64,000 nucleotides of DNA from Delphinapterus leucas (Eukaryota > Chordata > Mammalia > Artiodactyla > Monodontidae). A program made the position numbers and the translations under genes. The notes beneath the pieces were generated by a model. That model was given only the letters and a program-made list of their open reading frames with translations. It was not told where the DNA came from and did no database searches. Position 1 is the first letter of the stretch. Every line of letters starts with the position of its first letter. Below are positions 53,196-64,000 of this stretch, piece by piece. The DNA is taken from positions 25,063,296 through 25,127,295 of the forward strand of contig NW_022098072.1 of the NCBI RefSeq assembly GCF_002288925.2, in the 5' to 3' direction.

Positions 53196-55955
53196 TCTAC
53201 GTGAGAAAAGTCAGTATAGTTCCTAAAATTTAGTTCAAATACAAAAGTTCTAGAAGGCAAAAGTATAAATATGTTATATGAAAACATTACACTTGAAGAG
53301 AAGTTAAAAATACCAGAGAAACTTGCATGATATACGAAACTGATTTGAATTTTTAGAAATTACTTCATCCTACAAATATATACATTGTGTACCTGTCAAG
53401 CCTGGGATATGGCATATTGATTTAGACCAGAGTTCAGAGCAATTCATAGGATGAGTCTCTAAGGCAATGTAACTTCCAGGCACTCTGCTAGGCACTTTGC
53501 AAATAGCCCACAAAACATTACTTTGGGATGAGTCCTTGGCCTCTCTTTCCCCAAGGCCTATGTTCTATTACAACATCATGCTGTGAAAATGAAGGCTGAC
53601 TATTACTGTGGGCTGAGCAGAGCTTTATGGTATTTCATCAAATCTGTGATATCGCATCTTGTAAAACATCCCATTATTTTACATACAACTAAGAATGACT
53701 AAAAAGCTGCAAATTAAATGATTACCCTTACTTTTTTCTCTCTTAGAATTTTAATTTTATACGTACTAAAAGAGCACATTTAGATTTATTCCAGATCATA
53801 TATTCCTCTTATGCTTCTATAAAAGGGAAAACATAAGCAAAAAGTAGGTTAAGGCATTTGAAAAACTTTTGCGTAGTTCAGGTTCAACTCTCTTAAATCA
53901 TGTTTTGTAGGAGAATTGTTAATGCCTATGTTTTCCGCACAATGGCGTCATCTGTGCCATCGAGAGCCTTGGTGAGGCAGAATTTCTTACAAGACAGCTC
54001 TATCATCATGTCCAGAATTTTCTTCCAAGCCACTGACACTAATTCTGCTGGTTCTTATGCATGTGTGCAAACAACATCCACAACAGGGGTGCTACCTAGC
54101 CAAGAACGATTGACAAACATCCAATTTCAGCGATAAAAATATGAAAAAAGGTACATCTTAGAATCAGTGAGGTGCAGTACTTACTGAATGAGCTATAATT
54201 CACTAGGTAGAACTACTTTACTACTCCACAGAAGTTGATACCAACTTTAGAGCATGAGAAGACAGTTTTCTATTGTATTGCGTTTTGTCCCATCTTTTCT
54301 TTTCTTTTTTTTCCTTTCTTCCTCTAGAATTATTGTTTCGTCCCTGACTCTCTGAAATTCCATGAAATGGAAACCTGACCACAGAGGCCAAGCCAAATAG
54401 GGACTTATTTTTGTCACATAACCCGGAAGTCTCGAGGCGGAAGGGCTAGAGCAGGTGCCACCACGATGCCACCAGAGACCCATCCTGCTGTCTTTCTCTC
54501 TGCCCTGCTTCAAATGCTGTCACATCCTCACGGTTGCAAGATGAACGATGCATTATGGCCACATTCCCAGGAGGAATTGGGGAAAAACAAAGGGTAAAAG
54601 ACATCATGGAAGTGTCAGTCCTTTCCCACCAGTAGATTTCTTCTTATGGTAAACACTGGTTATATGACCAACTCTATTTACAAAAGAGTCTAAGGAGAGA
54701 AATGTTTTTTAACTGGGAACATAACTTCTCTGATTATATTGGGGTTCTTTAAGTAAGAAAGAAGAGAAAGATGGCTATTGGTAGGAAACTAGCTCTACCT
54801 GCTACACTTCTGGCCTGAAAAGTTTAAAAGTATAATGTAGTATGGTTGTCACATGGAAGGCTACAGTTTTTACTTTATTTAGCCTAAGAAACTTGGTAGA
54901 ATTTTACTGGGAATTAAACACTTCTCCTAGCTAATGTGACTAGTATATTGTATGTCCCTGTCTTCATAAAAGGCACTAGCTGTACAGTAAAAACAAAATG
55001 CTTAACAAGAATTAAAGTATCATAATATTATAGTAGTTTCCTAAGCCAGAGCAATGTTTTACACATAACAAGAATTTAATGAATGTGTATAGAATAAATT
55101 AGTATTTTCATCACTTTTTGACAGATTAATTTTGGGTTTATTTTTTTCTACCTCAGATGAGGGGGGAAAAAAAAGACCCTATGAAAGTTATATAATAATA
55201 ATCCCCTACATGTACATTTAACCCCAAATACATTCTGTCACATTCCAATTTCAACTTCTAAAAGTGAAATTATAAAAAGTATTTATATATTAATCAAAAG
55301 TTGGTACAATCATTTCTCTAGCAAAGCAAACAGCATGTCCACTGACGTTACAGTTCAAACTTGCATAAAAGTTTTACCAGAGTAAACTTTACCAGAGTAT
55401 GTTTGTAGTTTGCCCTTCACCTGTCTCACCCTCACTTCTTCCCAGCATTCTGCTCTGCTTACTAGTTCTTCTCTTGACTCTCTCACCCTTCTCTGTACTT
55501 GGACTTTACTATAGTTCCAGGAAATCATTACCCCAATATCACGGTTACTTGTTATTCTTTATACCAAGAAGGATAAAATGCTGTAAGATTTCCCTCATAA
55601 CAACTACAGGCTATCCTTTCTTCCTTCTCTCTCCACCTCCAATTGTCTCCATTTTCTGGATCCTGCTTCCATAAAGTACATTCAGAAAATGCACTTTGCT
55701 ATAATCCTTGTACCCTTCTCTGGCAAGGTGCTGTCTCTACAACCCTAGAGTTCTACACAGTTTTAATCAGGAATTATTACGTAGGCTATTCCACTGACAT
55801 CTATTTTGTACCAATTCTTCGATCTCTTACAGATAATTGCCATATGTTATTCTAACCTTTGGGTCCATTAATGTCTATTTTACAATTACTATTCAGATCT
55901 GATAGATCTTACTGTAGCACATTCCCGTAGTTTTCCTTTGTTTTTGCTGTTTTAT
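53196..55955. other. Long single-copy stretch, no gene seen
   Basis: 2.7 kb without a confident repeat or exon. A short MIR-like piece may lie near 53,478 ('CCAGGCACTCTGCTAGGCAC'). The sense 78-codon frame at 53,900-54,136 and antisense 88-codon frame at 54,247-54,513 have no domain. A pyrimidine-rich patch lies at 54,294-54,326. Part of 55,390-55,955 may be very old L2. Confidence 0.45.
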
Positions 55956-55959
55956 AACC

Positions 55960-56140
55960 CTTTTGAGGTCCTTTATGTTTACACTAACCCTACACAATCT
56001 ATATTACTTTTTATCTGTACTAGATGCTAGGCTGCTAGGAATAGGGGACTGTGTGTAAATAGTCCTGTATCCCTACAACACAGCAGAGTATTTCATATAG
56101 AAATGCACAATAAATGTGTGTGGGGTGAATGAATAATTCT
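55960..56140 (+). repeat. L2 3'-end fragment, sense
   Basis: 'AGTCCTGTATCCCTACAACA', 'CAGCAGAGTATTTCATATAG' and 'GCACAATAAATGTGTGTGG' followed by 'GTGAATGAATAATTC' match the L2 3' end. An A-run of 16 follows at about 56,179-56,194. Confidence 0.65.
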
Positions 56141-56194
56141 TCTACCCAGGTTTTCTATAATTCCCCCTTCCTATTTCAAAAAAAAAAAAAAAAG

Positions 56195-57264
56195 AAAATC
56201 TCTTTAAGTAATGTGTCCATTTCACTAGCCACTTGACACGAGCAGGCCGAATCTGAGGAATGCCCTCTTAATTGTTCCTGTGTTCAGACACATCAAACTT
56301 GAAAAACATCCAAGTTGGTGTGCCTAGAATCTCTCTCACCCTTGGCAAACATTGTGAGCTGCCTTCCTGTTTGCAGTGTTGTTTCATTAGGTCATGAAAA
56401 AGGCCCCATAAGAAGGCTGGCACACCCCATTAGTAGAATTACACTCAACTACGGTTCAAAAAAAATTGGCAGCAAAAAAGTATGTTTGTTTAATATTACT
56501 CTGTTTTCTAAAATTTGGTTTGCTTACTTTCTACTTCCTATGTTTTCATTTCTCAATTTCCTTTTGTATGTTCTGATCATCACAGTATACTCCAAGAATT
56601 TTCACTGGCCCTTTAAAATTCATACATTCGACATTTATTAAGCCACCTCTTAATGGCAGAAAATGCACCCTCCCCCCAACCCTGCTACTCATGCTCCATC
56701 CAGCCCCTACTATCCCCCAAACTGGTCTGTCTCCTGAACTGATGCTAAATATGTTTGTCCCTGTGTGATTGTTCTGTTGGAGTTGTTACCCCCGAAAGGA
56801 GAGGGTGGTCCCTTTATTAAATGGAAATTATATAGATCATAATACTGAAAATTATGACTTCAAAGGCAGAATTTAGAGAGTGGATAAACTGGATTCCTTT
56901 CACTTCTGCAGCCACATTCTCTTGACCCTAGAATCTAGATATTCTTGAACATATTATGGGGTGGTAGGAGAAAGATGGCCATTGCCATATTAAAGTCAGA
57001 ATGGGAATTCGGCAAAGATACTAGCCACTTTGAGTGGTATTAAGGGAAAAGCCCATGTCCACTCACTTCAGAAAAAGCTAAGGAGAGCGCAGTGCTCCCT
57101 GAGGCCAACAAGGAAATGGCAATTGTGATTAGTGAGATCTCAAAGGAAAGGGCCATTCATGGTCCTCCCTCCACCAGGATTTGTCCCCTACTGCCAAACT
57201 TGCAATCTAATAACTTGCAATTATTAAGAGAGCCAAGAGGGTTCCTGTAGAGTATTTTGTGTGC
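56195..57264. other. Single-copy DNA, no gene seen
   Basis: The sense 108-codon frame at 56,315-56,641 has a hydrophobic, Phe/Leu-rich end but no recognisable domain or splice framing. No repeat is named. Confidence 0.45.
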
Positions 57265-57415
57265 TGCTCATTTTGCTGGGGTACAAGGATAGAAAAATGA
57301 ACAACTCTGAACAGTAAAAGCTTACATTCTAGGAGGGCATGTAGCCCATGAAACAAGCAATTATAATAGAGTGTCATACATGACATGATAATACTACAAA
57401 GTAAGTGCCTTTCTT
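57265..57415 (-). repeat. L2 fragment, antisense
   Basis: 'GCTGGGGTACAAGGATAGAA', 'AGTAAAAGCTTACATTCTAG', 'GAGGGCATGTAGCCCATGAA' and 'AAGCAATTATAATAGAGTGT' follow antisense L2 just inside its 3' end. Confidence 0.65.
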
Positions 57416-57879
57416 TGATATCTTGAAGATTAATTTTTTGTCTCTCCTTTTTAAGGTTCTCTACTTTGCTTTCTTTGTTGTTCTACAACAACCACAGAAT
57501 TTAAAACTTTAAATACTGTCATGTTTTATAGTATAATAAACCTATGTTTGCCATGTGAAATACACTATGGTTTGCTAGGGAGTCCTCAAAGCCATAGGAT
57601 GAAATGATTCATTTCCTTAAAACTTAAATTCTACTAATGTTTAGGGTAATGGCTTTAGTATTAAAATAATCACTGAAATATGGAGTAGGATGCAAAATTA
57701 ATAGTCAATTTTTTTTAAGTCATTGAAGAATTCAAAGACACTCTGTGCTTAAAACAAGGGGATTTGATTTTATCCCCAGACCCTCAGGAGTAATGGATGC
57801 CTAGTGAAATATTTTTTAAAGTCCTGATTAAAAACTCTAAGCAATATGAGCCCACAAGCCACCATCCTTTTTCTTAAAA
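57416..57879. other. A+T-rich single-copy DNA
   Basis: No gene or repeat recognised. Confidence 0.45.
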
Positions 57880-58920
57880 CTATAAATTGTCCATAAATAC
57901 CAAAGAATACAATAACATATATGAAAGGTATAAATAATAACAATACAACGAAACATTGCAGTACCATTCACACTCTCGTGTATCCTATCCTGTCCCACCG
58001 ACCACCATCCTGAAATTTTTCTTCATCATTCTGTTTTTTTGTTCAACACTTTTACGACATATACATGTATCCCTAAGCAATATATTGTTTTTGCATGGGT
58101 TGCATGCTTGAAATGTTTTATAAAGGTACTCACACTGTATTTATCCTGTTGAAATAGATTTTTTTCACACACATTGATACTTGTGTCTATTGATTATTTT
58201 ATATATATATTTTGTAGCTATTGTTTATTGACTTTCACAGCTGTATAACTGACATGGCATGAAAAAGATAAAAAATATTTATCTATTCTCATGTCAATGA
58301 ACATTCAGGTTGTTTCCAAACATTAACTTTTACATACACTGCTCTGCTGGGAACATTATCATACATGTGTCCTGGTGCACATCGGTAGAAATTACTCTAT
58401 TTATCTAGGAGTAATTTTCTGGGTCATAGGATATGAACATTTTTACTCCACAAAATAGTGCCAAATCATTTTCCAAACTATTTATACTATTTCCTGTCCA
58501 AAATACATGAGTTCTTATTGCTTCATATCCTTTACAACATTCATTGCCTGACTTTTTAATTTTTGCCAATCTTAGGAGTTGAAATGGTATTTGATTCAGA
58601 GTTCAACTGGCACTTCCTCAGTGTCTTATAAGCTTGAGGCTTTTTTCATGTCTATTGGCCTCTGAGTTTCCTCTTCCCAGAAATGACTCTTTCCATATTT
58701 CTACTGAGTTGCTTATCTTTTTCTTATGGATGTTCAGGAGTTTTGTGGTATATAACCCATTTTGGCTAAATACGCTACATAGACAATCAGTCCGTACTTG
58801 GCTTTTCATGTTATTTATGTCTCTAATGAAAGTATGCTTAATCACAATGTATTCTAGTTATCAATCTTTTTACTGTGGTTTGCACTTTGAGGTTCTTATC
58901 TAAAAAATCCTTCCCTATTT
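57880..58920 (-). mobile_element. Old L1M ORF2 3' end, antisense
   Basis: 'TGAACATTCAGGTTGTTTCC', 'ACTGCTCTGCTGGGAACATT', 'AGGAGTAATTTTCTGGGTCA', 'AATTTTTGCCAATCTTAGGA' and 'GTTATCAATCTTTTTACTGT' are the antisense C-terminal end of L1 ORF2. The left 200 bases are probably its 3' UTR. Frames on both strands at 58,618-58,903 are L1 remains. Confidence 0.85.
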
Positions 58921-59091
58921 CTAAGTAGGAGTAGAGGTAAGCAAATGTTTCTCCTTTGAGGAGCAAATATCATAACAAATAGATAGAAGCTCTGATGTCT
59001 GATTTTCATTTAACAGACTAGCCTGGGTAACCAACGCTCTCTACAAAAAAACTGAACCCTCAAAGTCAATAGACTGCTTCTTAGGTGTGGT

Positions 59092-59549
59092 AAATTACAA
59101 AAGCAATCACAAATTCCTCCCCCCCCCATGTACTCTTCTTTACAATGTGATATTGCTGCCTCTGCCATCATGAGATGGTGTCTATCTTCCCACTCCTTGC
59201 ATTATGGGGATGGCCATGTGACTTGCCTTGTCAATGGGACTTCAGCAAATATATGCAATCAGAGGCTTGAAAATTGCTTATCCTGTGAAGCTTGCTCCTT
59301 TGTTGCTTTATGCACCTCTGAGATACCTATAAAAAGAAGCCTGGGCCAGCCTATCAGGGGATGAGAGACCATGTGAATCAGAAACAGGTCATCTTAGTGA
59401 GACCATCGTAGATCATGCAGCCCCAGTTAAGCCAGCCAGACCAGAAAAAGCACTCAACGAACGAACATGAGGAATAATAAATATTTGTTGTTTCAAACAA
59501 CTAAGCTTGGGATAGTTTGCTGGGCAGCAAAAGCTAACTTATACATTAG
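59092..59549 (+). mobile_element. MLT1-type (ERVL-MaLR) solo LTR, sense
   Basis: 'GGTAAATTACAAAAGCAATC' start, 'GTGACTTGCCTTGTCAATGG', 'ACTTCAGCAAATATATGCAA', 'GAGAGACCATGTGAATCAGA', 'TAATAAATATTTGTTGTTTC' and 'AACTAAGCTTGGGATAGTTT', ending 'AGCTAACTTATACATTA'. The order and orientation fit MLT1 throughout. The 78-codon sense frame inside is not a gene. Confidence 0.9.
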
Positions 59550-59584
59550 TACACAAGACTCACTTCCATTTCCCCTAATTACTT

Positions 59585-59870
59585 TCTTTGTTTATGGGGT
59601 CAGAGACTGCTAGTGCCAAGATTCATCCGCTCCTTTCAGTATTAGAAGTTCCACCTTTATCTGGACACGTGGCCAGCTATGGACTACATTTTCCAGCCAT
59701 CTTGTAGCTACCCAAGGCTAAGTGACCAGATTTAGGCCAACAGAATGTGAGTAGTAATGACAAGTACAACCTCAGGGTTGTCTCCTTAAATACAATACTG
59801 TTTGCATTGGACTCTCTCCTTTCCCCTCCCCTACTTTTTGGACTGAATGTAGGTATAGCATAGCTCACCT
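59585..59870 (+). mobile_element. LTR-like element, sense, family uncertain
   Basis: 'TCAGAGACTGCTAGTGCCAA', 'CTATGGACTACATTTTCCAG', 'CTAAGTGACCAGATTTAGGC' and 'CAACAGAATGTGAGTAGTAA' are shared with the element at 60,848-61,262, so both belong to one family. The style is that of old ERVL-type LTRs. Confidence 0.5.
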
Positions 59871-60752
59871 TTAACTAAACAAAAAAGGAAACACTTTAAG
59901 GGTTATTGTTTACCCACCCTAAAGTACTCACCTGCTTTTGAACCCTTCTGTGAAAATAGCAACTTAGCCTTAACTGAACTAATAAACTTACCAAGAGTCA
60001 GTTGTGTTTATATTCAAACTTATTTATGACAGATGTATGTTATTGTAATTACATGATTCTTCAAAATATTACTTCACCCAATAAAATAGAAACGTAAAGT
60101 AAAAAGAAGTTATTGTCTCTATAAAAACTACTTGAATACTTTGGAACAATTAAGTAAAGATGAGTCACTAAAGATTAGGTGTGAATGAGACATCTGGGAA
60201 TGATGGGCATAAAAGCATCAAAATCTAAAGGATTCTTCCCTCAAGGTGCTTCACAAAATGTCCTGAAATTCTCCTTTTACTTAAAAAAATTGAACATTAT
60301 AGGAATGATATGTGTGAGATTTATAGAAAAAAAGATAGCTCTGAGTTCTATCAGTAAACATGTATCTAAAGAAAAGACTTTGATGCAAGATTATAATCTA
60401 GCAAAAAAAGTAAATTAATATGTTTTAGGATAGTATAGAAAGTCTAAAGATCTTTTTTTAATTTCCTGCTTTAGTTGTTTTTTCATGTTTTTTTAATGAA
60501 CCAAATATTGGTCCCAATTACATTGGCTAAGAAGGCCTCTAACGATATAATCCCTTCAAGCGTGAGTTGATATGCCAGGGTGGAGTGAAGTAGGACCAGG
60601 GTTGGGACAAAAATAGAAGTGGTGAAGATGATAGCAACCCAAAGATAGGATGCTCCTTCCAAAGGGGAGCTGCTGCTTGGCTCCATCAAATTGTTGTCAT
60701 GTGGAATCTGACCAGAATTTTCACATCTTTCCATTTTGGGGGAAGCTAGAAA
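59871..60752. other. Single-copy DNA, no gene seen
   Basis: No gene or repeat recognised. Confidence 0.5.
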
Positions 60753-60767
60753 TGGGTGTGTGTGTGC

Positions 60768-60818
<51 letters not shown>
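60753..60818. repeat. Compound (TG)n(AG)n microsatellite
   Basis: About 29 bases of TG repeats (one CG interruption) run straight into about 34 bases of pure AG repeats. Likely length-polymorphic. Confidence 0.97.
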
Positions 60819-60821
<3 letters not shown>

Positions 60822-60847
60822 TGTGGGCTTTAAATGTCAGCAACTGT

Positions 60848-61262
60848 GGTAGAGACTGCTAGCCATCTATCAGAGTACATTCTCCTCCTCAGCTAGACCA
60901 CATTTCCCAAGATCCTCTGCTTTCTGCTGGGGCCACATGACTGGGTTCCAGCCAATGGCAAATATGCAGAAATGATTGATGTCTTTTCTTTCCAGGCCTG
61001 GAGTATAAAATGTCAAGAGATACTTTCCCTTTCCACTGCCTGGGATGTTGATAACCAGAGCATCCATGTACTGCACATATTAAAAATGATAGACTCGTCG
61101 TCATCCTGGTTCCCTGAAAGACGGCATGAACAGAGTCCTCCCTCCACCTCCCAACCTGAGACACAGGAACATCTATTCTGGATGGAGTGAAAAATAAACT
61201 TCACTTATGGTAGAGACACAGCATTTGAATCTATTGGTTATACCGGTTTAGTTGATACTAAC
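60848..61262 (+). mobile_element. LTR-like element, sense, second member
   Basis: 'GGTAGAGACTGCTAGCCATC', 'CTAGACCACATTTCCCAAGA', 'CCACATGACTGGGTTCCAGC', 'CAATGGCAAATATGCAGAAA' and near the right end 'GTGAAAAATAAACTTCACTT' look like an old ERVL-type LTR with a polyadenylation signal (AATAAA). Overlapping frames on both strands here are not genes. Confidence 0.6.
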
Positions 61263-61279
61263 CAGTATAGCTACCAACT

Positions 61280-61560
61280 TCATTTTAAAATGTTACTGAA
61301 GTATAGTTGATTTACAATGTTGAGTTAGTTTCAGGTGTACAGCAAAGTGAAAAAGAATATATATATTCTTTTTTCAGATTCTTTTCCCTTATAGGTTATT
61401 CCAAAACATTCAGTATAATTCCCTGTGCTATACGGTACGTCCTTGTTGGTTATCTACTTTATATATAGTAGTGTGTATATGTTAATCCCAAACTCCTGAT
61501 TTATCCCTCTGCCCCATTCCCCTTTACAACATTGTAAATCAACTATACTTTACTTTTTTT
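61280..61560 (-). mobile_element. L1 3' UTR antisense plus an inverted copy of its end
   Basis: From about 61,290 the antisense L1 3' UTR reads 'GAAGTATAGTTGATTTACAA', 'TTTCAGGTGTACAGCAAAGT', 'TTCCCTGTGCTATACGGTAC' and 'GTTAATCCCAAACTCCTGAT'. At 61,527-61,550 a 24-bp segment returns as the exact reverse complement of 61,299-61,322, i.e. the 3' terminal bases of the same L1 type in sense orientation. Confidence 0.88.
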
Positions 61561-63464
61561 TAAGTTATTCAGTTCAGTCCTCTGAGTCCCCATCTTGGAA
61601 CCTGCCTTTAAGGATCTTCTTACTTTCATCTCCGCTTTCAGAAAGTGCAGGGCGATTCTTATTGTTTTTCTTCCTTTTGAGTTGCTCTCTCCTTGCTTAG
61701 TCCTTTTTGAAGAAGATGATAAACTAACAGTTACTTCTTTCTTTCTTTTTTGTCATTTCCCCTTCCTCCGTTCTATCCCTTTCTCTTCTTTTATTCTGCC
61801 CTAATCTTCAGCTATTCCTTTCAGCTTTTCCTTTAGCTTCCCTCTTTTTGAAACTCTCATGTGTAAGTGTAAAAAGGTGTTTGTGTGTCCAAACTCATTA
61901 CGTCAGTATTCCCACAGTTTTGATTTTCCTGAAGCCTCCGTTTTTTTTTTTTTCATTGAGTTTTTCATGACCCACACCCTGACCTCACAGTCCTCATCAC
62001 TAACAAATATCTTTAAATAAGTGGACCTGGAAGAGAAAGTGTTCTATCATGATGGGGTTGGGAGGAAGATGAAGTGGCAGTAATCACACGCTGACAGTTA
62101 CACGAGGCCCCCTCTCTTCCCATTGGCTCAATTTGGACTCCAGAGCCCTCTCTCACAACCAAAACACCACAGATGACAATCCTAAGGCACAGAAGAAGAC
62201 TCTTTTCCAAAGTCCCACCACTCACCAACAGAGAACCCCAGGTTTTGTAAGTCATAGTATAAAACTTGTTCCAATAAACCAAACATGTTCTCTGAATTTC
62301 CAACTGCCTTCATATACTAGGCATCCACACCTTACAAAAACTTCACAACATATCTAATTAGAATCTTCCACAGAACCTGCTCTCTTGAAATACCCTCATT
62401 TTCAGTAGATGTCTCCTACAAAACAAATATATTGATGCTCTAATCTAACATTTGGGTGCTCTAGCTATAATAGTTTCAAATTCCTGAATATTTAAAAATA
62501 CCTCATGTTTTATATTTTCTAGACACAATATCCAAATATTTGATAGCATTTTTCATTTCTATTCCAATGTTTTAGTTGTTATGTAGATAATCTTAAATAT
62601 TTTCATTTGGGAAAAGCCATGTAGACCTCTATTTCTCTGCATATTTAATATATACCTTAGAGCTGACCTTTTTTTTCAGAGTACTACATTGAGATTCATG
62701 AAACAGAAATTGAGATCTCAAAATCCTCCCATCACCTTTTCTTATCTCCTCAGGGAAATGTAAACAGCTTGGTCCCCCAAGAAATATTTTCAAAGTACTA
62801 GTCACCTTTTGTTTTGAAACAGCATAAAATAGTATATATCACCTCCTTCTCTAATAGGGTATAGCAAATGGTAGAAAAGAAATAAGGCAACTCCATGAGG
62901 TTACTAAACCACTGAAGCAAGGAAGCTCATGAAAGAATAATTTGAAGTTAAAATTTGGCTAGAATACTATCCCTCACATTTCTTCAATACTAAGGTGATG
63001 TATATGTATACAAAGTAGAACAGAATTGTAGCAATTATCTAGATAATTTAGACTAAGGACCACTTTCACAGATAATAATCCACACAATTATAGTCTCTTT
63101 TTGGTTTGGCTGGAATTATTCAGGCAGCTGCCTCAATTTTTTCCTTCACTTTCCCTGTATAGGGACATTTCAAAGTAAAAGGAAAACCCATAGTTGGAAT
63201 TTTAAATGCAAAGTTCCACATTTTATTCAAAACATGAAACTTGTGAGACTGGAGAGAGAAGTCGTTTCAAGAGGGAGATCATTCCACAATGACCAAAACC
63301 AAATCTATTCATAGTATCCCACTAAAAGAATGAGTTAGTTGAATCTTCTCATTCACTATGCTCTGTTTTTATCCAACTTTCCAAAGTTAGGCAAACACTA
63401 TGGATGGCAGTAGTTTAAATAGTTTATTTAATTCTTATTTTAGAAAATCCTCTATATAGTAGAT
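61561..63464. other. Long single-copy stretch, no gene seen
   Basis: 1.9 kb without a recognised repeat or exon, apart from a T-run at 61,941-61,954. Frames at 62,013-62,357 on both strands have no domain. Confidence 0.5.
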
Positions 63465-63595
63465 ACAATTCCATCTATTTTGCAGATACAGTCAAGAATT
63501 TTTAAAAGATAAGAAATTTGCCCAACAACATGAAGAACCAAATTGTTCTCTTGCTATCAAGCCCAAAAGTCTATCCACTGCAGAGACACAGATGA
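63465..63595 (-). repeat. MIR SINE, antisense
   Basis: 'TTTTGCAGATACAGTCAAGA', 'AAATTTGCCCAACAACATGA' and 'AGCCCAAAAGTCTATCCACT' follow antisense MIR. Confidence 0.6.
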
Positions 63596-64000
63596 GAAAA
63601 TTCTCTAATCAGGGAATTGAAAAGTAACACCTTCTGGTGGTTTCTTTTTTAGTGTAAATCCTCTAAAAGATAGGAAATCTTCTCTACATTAGTAATATCA
63701 AAAACATTCGGAAACTTCCTCTTCCTTAATCTCTGTCCCTCAACATCTTGCTAGTAAAATTAGAAGACTTAATTACTTCTGAAAGTCAACTGACTTGGCT
63801 TAGCAAACCAAAGGGAAATTAAGGGGAAAAAAAAGGAAAAAATAATCAAATCATTTCTGAGAATGTTTTACTTCACAAAATCAATTAAATCCGACAGGTT
63901 GTTTTTGTTTTTCCCATTTTGTGCTAGGCAGAGATAAATAACATCATCACGTAACACAATGAGCCTAGCGTTTGAATGGGTTCTTTGAATTAGGAACTTA
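63596..64000. other. Single-copy DNA, no gene seen
   Basis: No gene or repeat recognised up to the end of the window. Confidence 0.5.

Noticed and set aside
53900..54136. Sense 78-codon frame with Ser/Thr-rich text
   Set aside because: Looked protein-like at first reading but has no known domain, no splice-site framing and no related copy in the window.
59092..61262. A provirus with LTRs and internal genes
   Set aside because: The three LTR-like segments are of at least two families in the same orientation, with no retroviral gene remains between them.
1..64000. CRISPR arrays, operons, prophage or plasmid features
   Set aside because: No regularly spaced repeats, no compact coding; the repeat content is that of a mammalian nuclear genome.

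Overview
This is a 64 kb piece of mammalian nuclear DNA with no protein-coding gene I can support. The organism is almost certainly a cetacean. The window carries several copies of the tRNA-Glu-derived CHR SINEs: the form opening GGCTTCCCTGGTGG, with a GTGAGCCATGG core and a GCCCGCGTACC end (CHR-2 type), and the longer form with an (AAAT)n tail (CHR-1 type). It shows no BovB, Bov-tA or PRE-1, which argues against a ruminant or a pig. Family names are from memory of consensus sequences, not from a search.

The layout is a typical gene desert or very large intron. Short old repeats are scattered through single-copy A+T-rich DNA: MIR and L2 fragments, ERVL-MaLR (MLT1/MST-type) LTRs, hAT-Charlie MITEs of MER5 type, one Tigger-like element and 3' ends of old L1s. 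Younger cetacean insertions lie on top of them. Seven SINEs have clear target-site duplications (about 11.9-12.1, 24.98-25.3, 25.56-25.76, 31.08-31.19, 32.95-33.16, 47.5-47.8 and 52.6-52.8 kb), and an eighth at 19.95 kb has a perfect duplication but no 3' half. A 400-base run of N at 14,896-15,295 sits inside a young L1 and probably hides much of its 3' end.

Region by region. 0-13 kb: MIR, an L1 tail, a 1.15 kb L2 relic (7.1-8.3 kb), a self-complementary A+T block (8.5 kb), a cysteine-rich ORF of uncertain status (10.4-10.7 kb) beside an MLT1 LTR, then L2/MIR/SINE. 13-20 kb: single-copy DNA, the gapped L1, MIR and MER5. 20-26.6 kb: a GA tract, a (CA/CG)n tract, an MLT1 LTR, two SINEs and an old L1 split by one SINE. 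27-30 kb: an LTR-like segment, then a run of four MER5-type MITEs, the last split by an L1 mosaic. 31 kb: a Tigger-like element split by a SINE. 33-36.9 kb: mostly single copy, with a possible enhancer-like motif cluster near 35.5 kb. 37-38 kb: two LTRs facing each other. 41.6-43.3 kb: a palindrome cluster and two old L1 parts, one with its 5' end. 45-50.3 kb: a perfect 16-bp hairpin, a SINE, an LTR and a recent L1 tail between inverted repeats. 51.5-52.4 kb: a G+C-richer repeat-free block, the best candidate regulatory segment. 55-64 kb: L2, L1, three LTR-like elements, an L1 fold-back and single-copy DNA.

Nothing here amounts to a new gene system. The points most worth a second look are the Kunitz-like cysteine pattern at 10.4-10.7 kb, the 45.6 kb hairpin, the 51.5-52.4 kb block, the tailless SINE and the nested or folded-back L1 structures.
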